Assembly (NCBI GenBank): GCA_013433145.1
Contig: CM024177.1
Span: forward strand, 6,598,110 to 6,662,109
From: Ascaris suum
Lineage: Eukaryota; Nematoda; Chromadorea; Rhabditida; Ascarididae
Direction: 5' to 3'
Length of the DNA stretch: 64,000 bases
The position numbers and the translations under genes were made by a program. The stretch's first letter is position 1. Every line of letters begins with the position of its first letter. The notes beneath the pieces were generated by a model that saw only the letters and a list, made by a program, of their open reading frames with translations, did not search any database and had not been told where the DNA came from. Positions 1 to 11,088 of the stretch are shown here, in pieces.

Positions 1-819
1 TGAGGTTTTCGCGTCAACTGTGTCGTAAGACAAGGAAAAATTACAACACAATTGCTGAGCAAGTGAGTCCCTTAAACTGTGCCAAAAGTGGCGTATCACA
101 GCAAATTTTTTGTGGCTGACTGATTTTTCCACCACGACTTGAGAATAAGATACTCCATTAGTTACTGCGATTTATAAAAAACGTTTTATAACCACATTCC
201 CTCCTCTGCAATCGGCTTACCCTAACATAACTGAAAGTGGCTCCTTTCCTTCTATACATCGTTCACCGCTCAGGATTGTACATTATCTTTTTTGTAAGGG
301 GAAATACCAATGCCTACAGGTTTATTATTCCTTTTGTGGCAAACACTAACGAACATACAATAGTCCGTATTACTTGGTTAGGGTGACTTCAAATGATTTA
401 TTCAGTGCAGTAATTCATTTCTTCATTCATATCGGCATGGGAAGAGATAAATGAGATGACAGAACGAACGATCAAGGGAACTCCTGATTGAGCGATTGTG
501 TTGTGGGCGTCTCGGATAGGAAAAAAAAACTAATTATTAAAATTCAGACGAATATGGCCCCACAACATGAAAAGTATTATGTACAAGGAAGGAGGTGGAT
601 TCCAGCATTTCCCCGAAACAGTGCACTATTAAGGCGATGTAGGTTTATAGTTAAGTTTTATATGAAGTTTGTTTAAATCACAACAATAAAACGACAAAAA
701 CGCACTAGTGCTTCAATAAATAAATATCTTTTTGTATATTAAAAGCACTTCAAACAAAACGATGCAATATCAGATGTGAAGGAAGGGGAATTAAGACAAC
801 GCAAACAAAATGCACTTAC
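1..819. other. Left edge: no supported exon
   Basis: This stretch lies downstream of the visible carrier exons on the minus strand, so it should be intron or 3' part of that gene. I looked on the minus strand for the next carrier exon, which must begin with one base to complete the split codon, and found no convincing match. A 62-codon plus-strand reading frame at 488-676 has no recognisable content. The remaining carrier exons may lie beyond the window. Confidence 0.4.
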
Positions 820-2143
820 AAGTCGAAGTAGAGTCCCCAGGCGAGGGCAGCACCAACAAGATTGGGTGTTAATCCTTGATAAAGACCTCTAACTCCTTCG
901 GCTTTCACGATGCTCTTTGTCGCGTGCCAATAACTGCGGTATTGTGGTCGACTCTTATTGCCTTCATTTGCTGAAATCAGTTCTTTATCGAAACGGCTCC
1001 TTCATTATATAATCGTGCGAAAACTGATGCAGATGAACAAAGAGCCATCCGCGTATTTATTTATTTATTAGTCTAGCTATCCTCTTTTAACGACTCAAAG
1101 TGCGCAAACACACAAAGTGCTAATTTAAAGATTAAGCGGCCGCACTAGCAATTGAGAAAAAACGAGAAAATTTCAACTTGCAGTTATTTGCATCACAGTA
1201 AATACTGCACCGGAAGGACTCATAAATGAAACGGTTTCGACCCGCTGTCACGAAACGATTAAGTTTGTGGTATTTCCGTACCACACCTCTAGAACACCTC
1301 CAGTTAATTGCAGCTATCATCTTTCACACCTCACCTTTCCGTCCACTTAATTAACTAAAAGTTGACGATAGAACTAGAAGTGAATATAATGAAATGAATA
1401 TGAAATATAATCGACGAATCGACCAAATGAACATGGCGATGACAGCTTATTTGACCATTCGGCGAACCCTATCGTATTTCGTATTGTTTTATATATCCGT
1501 TTGCAATCCTCCATACGCAAGAAGCATTTTACTTCCAATCAATTACACGGAAATTTTCCTGCTTTCAAGGAATTTGCATATTTACAAAAAAATTTGCATA
1601 AAGCGTTGTTCGCGCAAAGTGGCCCAGTCGTTTGCCTGCAACGGCACGTTAATTGTGAGTATTCAAGAAGCACTGAAAATTTTCCAGTCGAACCAAGTTA
1701 CATATCCGTGAAGTTAATCCAGGCCGCAAATCAAGTGCCACGACAAAAGCGCCGCTGTCTGTTGTGCATGTTTTTAATTTCCTTGCACTGTTTAAAAAAA
1801 TGCCATCGGCTAATATCGAGAAGATGATACCATCCTATCTTGTTGAGGTGTACTTCAGAAAACTTGCAACGGTCCATATGCTACAACTACTAAAACTCGT
1901 GAATGGGTTTACAAAAACTGGGTTGAAAATATATATATAGAATACAGTGCAATAGTCGACATTTATGACATTGGTTTTCTCAAGCATACAAGGTCCATAT
2001 TAGAGAAGCACTGAAAATGCATGCTTAATAGGCAGGTGAAACACACCTGAATATCGTATCCTGAGAAGATCGAGTGGGTGGCATACAAGAGTACTGACCA
2101 TTCCTCCAGCAAAACCACCTACGAGGTGCTCACGAGAGGCCAT
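820..2143 (-). CDS. SLC25A32: Mitochondrial folate/FAD-type carrier, 5' two exons (partial)
   Basis: Two joined exons, 2143-2047 and 970-820, encode the N-terminus of a mitochondrial carrier; these proteins exchange small metabolites across the inner mitochondrial membrane. The first exon starts MASREHLVGGFAGG and carries the carrier signature HPLDLLRIRYS at the end of helix 1. The second has AEGVRGLYQGLTPNLVGAAL followed by AWGLYFDL. That Trp-Gly-Leu-Tyr-Phe stretch after the second-helix region is typical of the SLC25A32 folate/FAD branch. The first exon ends in phase 1 and the second supplies two bases, so the frame is unbroken. The second exon ends in phase 2 at a GTAAGT donor, so more exons must follow to the left. 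About 82 of roughly 300 residues are seen. Assignment to the carrier family is secure; the substrate is inferred from similarity. The intron 971-2046 shows nothing else I can support. Confidence 0.85.
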
Positions 2144-2160
2144 CTTCTATTCCCTTAAAT
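2144..2160 (-). promoter_or_regulatory. Possible spliced-leader acceptor before the carrier ATG
   Basis: On the minus strand TTTATTTAAG ends ten bases before the ATG at 2143, leaving GGAATAGAAG as a very short leader. Short leaders preceded by an AG acceptor are typical of nematode spliced-leader trans-splicing. The TTTAAG form is weaker than TTTCAG. This is inference from the motif only. Confidence 0.35.
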
Positions 2161-4248
2161 AAATTTGTTCCATCACAATGACTGACGTGAAGAGGAGCGG
2201 TAACAAAAACACACTCAAGTATCGCAAAAAAATTTTTGCGCTCTTGTTGGATCCGGCTTCAATCTCGGTCACAGCCGAAGACACAAGTGGAACACGCAAC
2301 CTTTCCTTTGCGGCTGTGATCGGGACCTGGTTTATGGATGAGGACCTATTTTAACTCAAACTCATAACGAAATCGAAGAGAAAAGTCGGGGCGAACTGTG
2401 CGAACTGGACGAATATTTCTTCAGCTGTGTGAGCATCTCTAGCAGTGAAGATATATGAGGAGGGGAGGGTGTGAGTGTTCATAAAGGGGGCGGTGGTTCA
2501 CTGTTTACATTAATGGGAGTGGTATAACCTTTTATGCCGTTGGTAGAGGTAGCATGACCTTCCTGATGTTAGAGTTAGAAGTTTTTTGCAGCGCCAGCCC
2601 TGTTCAAAAATCGTGGGCGGCATTTCATTTTCTAAGCGTAAACAGTCCAAGAAGAAGTAATGAAGCGGTCAATCAGACTGCCAAAAAATGTGTCTCCAGC
2701 TCTGACTTGATCACACCGCAACCCAGGTATCAGGTAAGCGCAGAGGGCTGAGCAGTCGTTCAGTAATAGGTCACCGCCGGAATCGAAAATAACTCTCCAG
2801 GGGTTTCTCTTCACAGCTGCTTTGTTTCTTTGCATTACTCCTGTTTTTGCACCTGTTTGTTCTAGTAATTATGCTTATATAGTATAGTTTTCATCCCTTT
2901 TTCCTTTTTGACACTTTGTTTAGCACCTGAAACCTCACTACCTTGAGGACACTACATATGTTTCTCATTTTTCACCTGTTGTTGCGTGGGTTCGACCAAT
3001 TTGTTTGAATTATACTCGCCATGCCACTGATTTGCGACCTACTTGAGTTGTGTGAAAAAATGTGGAGAGTTGCCCATCCTGGCAACGGGTTCCACCAAAC
3101 ACAGGCGAATTTGCCCAAAATCAATCGTATGTACCTCCAATCTACCCCTCCCCCTTCCCTATTTTCTCTTCCTCTTGCTGCAGTGTAAACATGCCCGATC
3201 ACCTCGGTGCTGTAGGTTTCGTCTATCGTCTGGGAATCTCTTTCCACCTAAAATTGTTCCCCGCGAGCTCTTTCCCGTTCACATGTTCGATACGACATTT
3301 CAACTGCATATTAGTCTGCGTGCTTGATGTGTAGTGGAACGGTAGTTCCGTTTTTTGTTCTGCACGCTTCAATTCGCTGGCTGATCGTTGGCAGATTATT
3401 TTTACAGCTTTCTCGAGTTCTTGCTGCTCTAATTCCAAACACTTTATTTATTCATCAGCTCTTCCGTTCTGTCAATTTTTTTGCTGATATCTGCTTCATT
3501 GCTGTAAGCATTAATGTTTTTCAACGCTTGGATGATTCTAAATGAAATGTTTCTGATAAAGCAGCCATTCATCTAAAATTCAGCCAATAGAACATACCAC
3601 CCCCTTTTTGTCCATGTCTAAAGAAATATCCGAAGATCTATGGGCTATTTTTTTTTACAATAAGGTGCGTACTAGTTGTTTTTTTCCACTGTACCTGCGT
3701 AGGTAAGTTTATTCTTTGAAAATTAAACGCGTCCAGTTGCTCTGAATTTCCGCTTTCGTGCTTCATTCGTTTTGTGTTATTTAGCTGTTATACGTGTCAG
3801 TGTGTTTATCCCTCCATTTATGACAATCGATGGCCATGGTCTCAAATAAGTCAAACCGTTATATTGAAACTAGCAGGCAGGCAGACAGACAGACAGACAA
3901 ATAGATAGATAGGGACATACGCATAAGTACTGCTTGGCCGTAATGCGCTTGACAAACGCAAATTAGTAAAGCGCAAGCGCGAAGTTGCGATGTGCGTCGT
4001 TGGCGGATTTGAGGAGAGGTTTACGCCCTGCCGACAGTGTTGTGTCGTCGACTCTGCCGAAGTCGGAGAGCAGCTTAGCTCGTGCTAGGTGTGTAGCGTT
4101 GAAACACAGCACCCGAACATGGCGCTGTTCGAGGGAGTCGCCGAACGAAAGAAAAAGGTTTGAGGGGCACAGGTTTTGAGAGGAAACCAGACTCGCATAG
4201 ACGAACGTGGTACCGGTTGAAGAAGTTTATTTTGCATATGCGCGTTTT
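2161..4248. other. Intergenic region between divergent carrier and PRPF38B genes
   Basis: About 2.1 kb separate the start of the carrier on the minus strand from the start of PRPF38B on the plus strand, so both promoters should lie here. A GC-richer stretch at about 3975-4200 sits just upstream of PRPF38B. It contains a 14-codon frame opening MALFEGVAERKKK at 4119 that stops at once, a possible upstream ORF or leader sequence. Short overlapping frames at 2554-3545 show no recognisable protein character. Confidence 0.4.
3873..3913. repeat. Compound tetranucleotide microsatellite
   Basis: A run of GGCA units passes into GACA units and then into ATAG units, about 41 bp in all. It lies in the region between the divergent carrier and PRPF38B genes. 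Such compound tracts usually arise by slippage with stepwise base changes. Confidence 0.9.
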
Positions 4249-4250
4249 AG
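4239..4250 (+). promoter_or_regulatory. Possible spliced-leader acceptor before PRPF38B
   Basis: The sequence GCGCGTTTTAG ends at 4250, 24 bases upstream of the PRPF38B start codon. It fits a nematode trans-splice acceptor, or the end of an intron in the 5' leader. No upstream coding exon joins it in frame, because the reading frame from this AG hits a stop. Transcript data would be needed to tell trans-splicing from a leader intron. Confidence 0.4.
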
Positions 4251-4274
4251 GGTTGTTACAAATAAAAGCAAGCA

Positions 4275-7200
4275 ATGTCGGCGGCAGATGGAGGAGCGGC
4301 AGCATTGTTGGTGGCTGGACTCAGTACCGGTCCCGAAGTGATGTATGAGGACGATCTCAGCGATAACACTATCCCTGATATCCAGGTTCTTCTTATTTAG
4401 ATTCTCTTTCCTCTATTTACTCTAATTGTTGTTAACATTAAATACCGTAGCACTTGATCTGCTAAAATTCGTTGAAATAATGTATCGGCGATTTTTGGCA
4501 TTGATCCCTGAAACCTCAAATTTTCCATGACACATCTCTCGACATTTCAAACAAACGAAGGCGCCATCCACATGGTTGTTGCCCACTGAAGATGCCAAAA
4601 AATATTCTGAATATTAAAATTAGCGAAGTGGCATTTAATAATGCTGTTGTCAAGGATTGAAAAGAAACCTCAGGAAAAAAATAGCATCTTTAATCAGTGG
4701 TATTGAGGCTTCTTCGTTTATAATTTTGACAGATGGATTTTTCCTTTCTTTTTGCTCTCTTCGGATTGATTCAATGTGTGACGAAGTTTCCACTCAAAAA
4801 TGCCGAAATAAACTGTAATTTGAAGTTGTCGAGCCTCTGAGCATATAATTTTTGACGTTGACGTGAAAATTTTTCTGTATAAAACAAAGTCGGAATCTTA
4901 CATTCAGGTGGATGGAAGAGTTGTTTCCCACAGGCACCGTGCTTCATGTTGCTAAGCTGCATGTGGATTGCACTTGTTGAAACGAGATGCACTCTGTAAC
5001 ACTTGTGATACTTTTGATACATAAATAATCATTTTTCTAAGTGACAGTTGTGCAGCAATGTCTTCTGCAAAGCAGATTGATGCGTGGTTCAGGATTAGAA
5101 GCACTCCTTAGAATAGAGCAGTACTAATGCATCTTGAACTGGGTCTTCTGCATGAACTTGCTAGTTGCCGCACAATATTAAGCGAATGTTGCTTGGAAGA
5201 GTAGTGCGCACTTTATGAGTCGTATAACTGGGGCTCGTGCAATCGATGCTCCCATCCCAACTTACGATTGACGTGGCCTGAAAGAGTCTTGCCTACGCAA
5301 TCTAGAGGAAATAATTTTGTCTATGTTGCCCATCTTTTTCTGTGGTGATGGTGGTATATTACTTGGGCCGCGATTTGTGCTGGCTCTATTCTTTTTCCCA
5401 GTTTCTTGCTTCCTACAGAACCTTTCGAGAGTCTGCACAACTTTTGAAATTGAGCAGAAAGAGGGGGGGGGGGGGGGGGCAGATGGTTCATATCATATGT
5501 GATTGAAACCATATTCTAACTCCCCCCCTTCATCTCAGTATTTCGTTGTCGCTAGTCGTTAATCTACATTTATTACTTCCTGTTGTGGAATGGCTATTCC
5601 ATAATCCATTTTCAGCTCGTCGTTGACAGTTTTGCGCCACGAAATTACGAAGAACTCGTAAGAATATTTTAATCTTTAATGAAAACATTTCTTTGTTCTT
5701 CAGGTTGTAAATTTCTGAGTACACTTTGGTTTATTAATTTATGTTGTTTCAGAAAATAACAAAAAAGAATAATATTCTCCCGTTATGGGGCAATTCACAA
5801 TCGATGAATTTGAATGCACTCGTCCTCGAGAATATTATTCAATGCACCTATTATAAGAATTATCTCGCAGAGACAACCGGCTTCCAGCAGTTAACCGAGG
5901 AGATCTACTACAATGCACGTTATCGATTTCTTTTGCGTCTTTGCAGTAATCGCTTGTTTAGAACCGAAAGGGGATGAGGGATGGAGGCGAGAGCAAAATA
6001 GGTGTCATATGAATGCGTGTGTTTTTGTAGTCAGCAGTGCACGAGTGATATATCCGTTCATCTGAGGTGTGCGCAAGTGAAGTTCAGGAAGTTATGCAGA
6101 GGGTACGATGCCTCAATGACGAGGCTATTCATGCGGCAAATGCCTAACCGGGAATTATTATGGATATCTGTTACCTTTAGGATGGATGGTAAATTCGATC
6201 GCCAAAACGGGTCTGAGTATAGCCGTCGTATCGGAACCTCTTGTTGTAGACGATGAACTTACTGCGCCTGAGGTAGCTCGGTTTTCAAGTGCTCCGATGA
6301 GCGTTGTATAAACAAAAGATACATCGTACATAAGTAGTCCTGTTGGTGTTGATTATATTGCTCTCGTGGTAGGTGCAATTCATATCGCTTTGGAAGGGTA
6401 TTTTGGTAGCATTTTATACCTTAATTAATGGAATTATTTCATGGAATTATTCTAGGTGAAGCACTTGGAACCGTGGGAACGAGGAACGCGCAAGACTCAA
6501 GGCATGACTGGCATGTGTGGCGGGGTCAGTCACTTCAGTGGTACTTCTCTTGCCTCATTTACTAGAACTGATCTATTTTATCAGCTCATTTAGATCTCAT
6601 TACTCTTTGACAGTTGTTTCTATTGCTTGAAATCGAACTTCTAATATCGATGATGGTAGGAAAAGAGTAGCGCTGAAATTATCATGCTATGAATCTACAC
6701 TCGCTTGATGAGCGCAGTCCATGTGATCTCTTAATATTTTCCCTGAAATACATTATGCTTTTTGCATATTCTGGACTTCGTCGATGTTCATTTGCTCGTT
6801 GATATATTTATTGATTTACCATGCTTCATTTTTATCATCAAATAGGCGAGAGAATAATTTCTTTCATGTTTATTTATTTTGGAACATAGAGGAGGGGAAT
6901 CTAGAGCGATCGTTTGTGTGGTTGTATGAACATCGATCATGGCGCATAGATTGCTTTATGAGCTGTTTTTATTTCCGATAGTGATATCCCAGGGGGGAGG
7001 GGTGTGATTAATAGGATATAAAAGAAGTTCACTGCGTTAGAGTGAAGGTTGAGGTACATAAAAGGGTGGATGCACGTTCAGGTGCGAGGTGTTGGTGCCG
7101 GCGGCGTGGTGAGTACGGCCTTCTGTCTTCTCTACAAGCTGTTCACGATCCGATTGACAAGGTAAGGGTCGCCGACGGATAGTTGTATGCCTCAAGAGTA

Positions 7201-10132
7201 GTTGGCCGCGTTTTTTGCGTTATCACATATCATCGAATTCGTAGGCTACTTTAGCCATTACTCCGAGTTATATTAATATTGAGTGGTTATGAAATTGCCT
7301 CATTCTTCTTGAATAACTCAGGGGAGGGGGGGGGGGGGGTGGGGTGATAGGTGGTTGATAGTAATAAGCATATATGCATTTGTGATTTCTTGAATAGTAA
7401 CCCAGGGGGGGGGGGGGTAGTGTTTGTAGATGGGGCATAGAAAGGAGGTATCCTACGTCGCGGAAGGGTGCCTGAGGTGTGTACCCGAAGAATCTCATTA
7501 TGGGATACGAATAAGGTTGTCTGCTAATACCGTCGATATCCACTAAGCACCTATATATTTGCTGTCTTAAATTAGGTTGTAAGGTTATAATACATTGATA
7601 TATGTACGTTTCATGTGTGCTCGAAGATGTTTGCAGGAAAAGTGTTCGAGCGGTGTATAATTTCATATTGCAGGAAGCAGTTGGTGAGTATGATCAATAA
7701 TCGTGACTCGCCATATATTCGTGGAATCGGATTTATGTATATTCGTTTCTGCCAGCCGCCAACCGATCTGTGGGCATGGATGGAGCCTTATTTGGTGCTT
7801 TTTTTGTTTCATAGAATTGTTGTGATCCCACTCAGATCTTTTTCTAGGTGTCAATTATCGTGAATGTCACTATAAAAGTGTTAGTAAATCTGTACCCATA
7901 AGACCATTACGGCACTCATCTTATTATTTATATCTTTTGAGTACAACATACTGGCTATTTTTCAATGCTTGAGGCTAGTCTATTTGCTTTTATTCAGGCT
8001 TCCTACTAAGGAAATTTTATTGATGGAAAGTACATTAAAGCGACCGTTTAGGAGGACGAGGAGCAGATTGATCCCAGATCAGGTGGAGGTGATGTGATGA
8101 CGATGGCGCAGGTAGTGAAGATGATGCTCACCAAACTCGATTGGTACGGTACCCTGTTCCCTCGCATACCAGTACCCATACAGGTCAACTATTTGCCCCT
8201 GTTCCTTTCACTTACCGCTTTTATGTCATGCCCTCTATGGTTAAACTCGTTCGGAATATTTGCGTAGTTTAACCATAACTAAACGTGTATTGAGCCCTTG
8301 TAATGTATGGTTTTTATGAGATCACGAGTCTAAAATAGTACTTCAGCGCTAATTGTCTAACCATGCCTCGTGAAGCTGTTTGCGGGTTATGACCAGTTCC
8401 CAGCCGTGTATGTTGTATAATAAAGTCGAAGCAAAGCTCAGCCAAAGCCTGAGGGAATCTCTTTAGTGGGAATTTGATGTGGCTGGGTTGCGGTTATGAA
8501 CTGCCTTGCACTTATTTCTTCTTTTTTAACATCTGATGTCCCATTTGCCTATTTCTCTTTATTTTCCTCTGTGCTTGCTTGACTAACAAGTTTTGCAATT
8601 TTTTCTCCATTATTTCTAAGCATTTTCATTTAGCTTATGGCTGATTTCAGAAAGAAATTGAACTGAAGTTCCGTGATCGTGCGAAGGCAGATTATGACCG
8701 CGAACGAGGTGAAAGGTAAGATAGTCTCTTTGACCTTTCTTAAAGGTACTACGTGGAATAGTTATAAAATTGCACGAGTAACGCACCTTTCTCCTTGGAA
8801 ATGTTTTTTAACCTCTGCGGAATTTTTACCTGGAGAATGCTTTTTTTCAGGAGCATTGAAGCTTATTTAACCTCTTGAAAAGCTGCATTTTTCGAAATTT
8901 CGCAACCTCAGCTTTTCTCTTCAGATTGGGACTGCAGTAAAGACGCGTATACACATACACGCAAACTCACATTTTTGAAAGATTTGAAATTTTAGATGAT
9001 TTGTTCTGCACTTGAAGTTGCCTTTATTCGAGACCGTGTGTCAGGTTGTTTTAACGGGTGCTATTAGTGCCATGCTTCAGGGAAAGGGATGAGCATGATC
9101 GAGATCGAGACCGAGAACGAGAACGAGAACGAAGAAGGAGTAGAAGCAGAACGCCAGATCGTGATAGGGCAAGGGAGCGTGTCAGAGAACGCGACCGGGA
9201 TCGTGATCGGGAAAGAGAACGGGACAGAGATAAACGAAAAGATGTCAGGTTTGCATTTTCGGTCATTTCAATTCCCTCTTCCCTTCAAAAATCCTCTTTA
9301 AGCAAAGATTCCATAGCTAAAAGTTAGATAAAGTTTATGATTATAGGGGAATTAAGGTGAAAGCTGGTCGACTGAAATACCGTTGTAATATATTATGCAA
9401 ATTTTGCATGATAACTAGGAGAGGGTACCACTGAGTTGTATTTTTGATACATGAAATTGTTTTGCATTGTAGGCGTTGAGTTCACTGCCACTTATGCAAA
9501 TTTATTCAGCATCTCGAATAATAATTCGTTTATTTTTGGATTTTAACTGGAATTAGAGAGCCACTTAAATACGTTTTTATATAATATTAAAATCACTTTG
9601 CAGTTGCAAAAATAATTAACGAACGTTCCGAATTCATGTATTATTGCCGAAAGGGGTTCTAGGCTTGAAAGATTCTTAAAAAGTGAAAGTGATTGAAGGA
9701 GGAGCTCACGCGATAGATCGACCTCAGTACAGATATCTTCGCGTGCATCAGGCGACAGGAAACGAAAGCATGGTGGACATCGCTATAAATGTCATCACCA
9801 TCTCAAGCATCATCATTGTCGGAAGCATAAGGACCATTGTCCATCAAAAGCGAAAAGGTCGTTTTACTAGTTTGATTTTTCTTCTGATCGGGGGAGATGA
9901 GAGAGGTATTGGACCATCAGCATTGTCTTGTATTATTTGTGCATTTTCTTGTTGTAAGAGATGGCCGAATTATAGTATATCTGAGGATATTAAGCTTCAC
10001 CACCAACTCACTTTTTCGTGTAGTAAGTGACTGTCGTCTTTATTGGAAAGATATGGGAACACAAGTTGAGTTTTATTTATTGGCTGTCATTTCAGATTAC
10101 GTCAGGAGAAGGTGGACAAGACGACGAATTGA
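4275..10132 (+). CDS. PRPF38B: Pre-mRNA-splicing factor 38B (PRP38 family)
   Basis: Ten exons: 4275-4385, 5753-5914, 6456-6524, 7082-7161, 7674-7794, 8052-8183, 8651-8715, 9081-9248, 9699-9857, 10096-10132. They total 1,104 bases, 367 residues plus stop. PRP38-family proteins act in the nucleus in spliceosome activation. The PRP38 domain covers about residues 43-225: NNILPLWGNSQSMNLNAL, VKHLEPWERGTRKTQGMTG, MCGGVRGVGAGG, the block around SPYIRGIGFMYIRFCQPP, and DWYGTLFPRIPVPIQ. Residues 245-310 are an Arg-Asp/Arg-Glu/Arg-Ser-rich tail. A His- and Cys-rich patch follows, then a short end RLRQEKVDKTTN. Intron 2 must begin GC rather than GT to keep the frame. The first eight exons are firm. Exon 9 has a weak acceptor (GATTGAAG), and a stronger acceptor at 9603 would give an early stop, so the last two exons are less certain. 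The family assignment is secure. Confidence 0.94.
5463..5479. repeat. Poly-G tract (17 G)
   Basis: An uninterrupted run of 17 G lies inside the first intron of PRPF38B. On the sense strand such a run could form a G-quadruplex in DNA or pre-mRNA. It is also a site where sequencing and assembly often miscount. Confidence 0.9.
7321..7417. repeat. Two poly-G tracts in one PRPF38B intron
   Basis: A G-rich run at 7321-7344, broken by one A and one T, and a pure run of 13 G at 7405-7417 lie in the fourth intron of PRPF38B. Both have the G on the coding strand, as does the tract in intron 1. Confidence 0.9.
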
Positions 10133-11080
10133 TTGACGTTGATGTTCTTCTATGTTATCGAGTTGTTGTATGTTGAGGTTCATATTGGTGTGCTGAAGAT
10201 AACGAATGGGGATCGCGGCTATTTGCGTGAATGAACACTTCATCCATGGTTTATGCAACTCGTTTGTTAGACTTTTCTGAATCTGTTATAAGAGGGGAGG
10301 GGAACGGCAAAATTTTTGATAGATTTAAGCGCGATTCCACGAACTAGTTTCCACAGCAAGAGTCTACAGACTACGGCATGGAATAGCGGGAACGTTAGGA
10401 GACGAGTCCTGTCCTCAAAGGTTGTAGGGAGGGATTGGTTACGGCCGATCGGTAATGGATAATGTCAGGGTAAAGGGCGAGGGGATTCGCCTATGGATGT
10501 TCTGCTAATATTCGCTTTCTTTTGCACCATGATGTAAGTATTGTGCTACTGAATAAACGTTCTTCTTCGATAAGTTACGCTGTGTTTTAAACGACGTTGT
10601 GTGACTGTGGGAATAATACTCCTTATTTTCATACCTCTACGTCTTTTTACATAAATAGTGATGGTGGCAATCTGTTGTCATCTGAATTTGGGTTGTGATG
10701 GGTAGTGATGATACGAATGGTGTTGTTGTGAATTGTACGTTTTTGCAAGTATTCAAATGCGTATTTGGCCTCCGCTTCTGTTTGACACTCTTTGTTTGGA
10801 AAGGGTGTGCTGAGTTAGTTCCTGAAGATAGAAAAGACCGTGGATAAGCTGATTATAAATAGTAGCACCTTTTCATTTCTTCCTATCCCTCCAAGAGAGA
10901 TGGTTTCTGCTCAGGTTGCTGTCCAGTTTTGAGAAGCAAAGCGTCAAGTGCTGTAGAAGGAAACCTCTCAGGTGGCTTCATTTTACCTTCCAAGTTTTGA
11001 TTATTTAGGAATGAAGCATATGTTATTTCCTTTCGGTGTTGTTGTTTTTCCTCGAGACGCTAAATACGCATTAAATCTTT
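10133..11080. other. Short gap between PRPF38B and UCHL5
   Basis: About 0.95 kb separates two genes on the same strand. It holds a candidate polyadenylation hexamer AATAAA at 10552-10557, roughly 420 bases after the PRPF38B stop. No other coding exon is recognised. The spacing is longer than a classic Caenorhabditis operon gap but would not exclude co-transcription in a strongylid. Confidence 0.5.
10552..10557 (+). terminator. Candidate poly(A) signal for PRPF38B
   Basis: AATAAA occurs within CTGAATAAACG about 420 bases downstream of the stop codon at 10130-10132. It is the canonical eukaryotic cleavage signal, but one hexamer can occur by chance in AT-rich DNA. Confidence 0.4.
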
Positions 11081-11083
11081 GAG
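11071..11083 (+). promoter_or_regulatory. Possible spliced-leader acceptor before UCHL5
   Basis: TTAAATCTTTGAG ends at 11083, five bases before the UCHL5 ATG. If used, it would be a trans-splice acceptor with the TTTGAG form that is also inferred for one S28 exon in this window. The very short leader fits nematode practice. Motif evidence only. Confidence 0.35.
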
Positions 11084-11088
11084 ATCTG

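Noticed and set aside
2554..3545. Several overlapping frames of 60-95 codons on both strands
   Set aside because: No family resemblance, no consistent splice partners, and composition like the surrounding intergenic DNA.
9058..9327. Other reading frames across the Arg-rich repeat of PRPF38B
   Set aside because: They are shadows created by the repetitive GAR/CGN codons. Only one frame joins the flanking exons.
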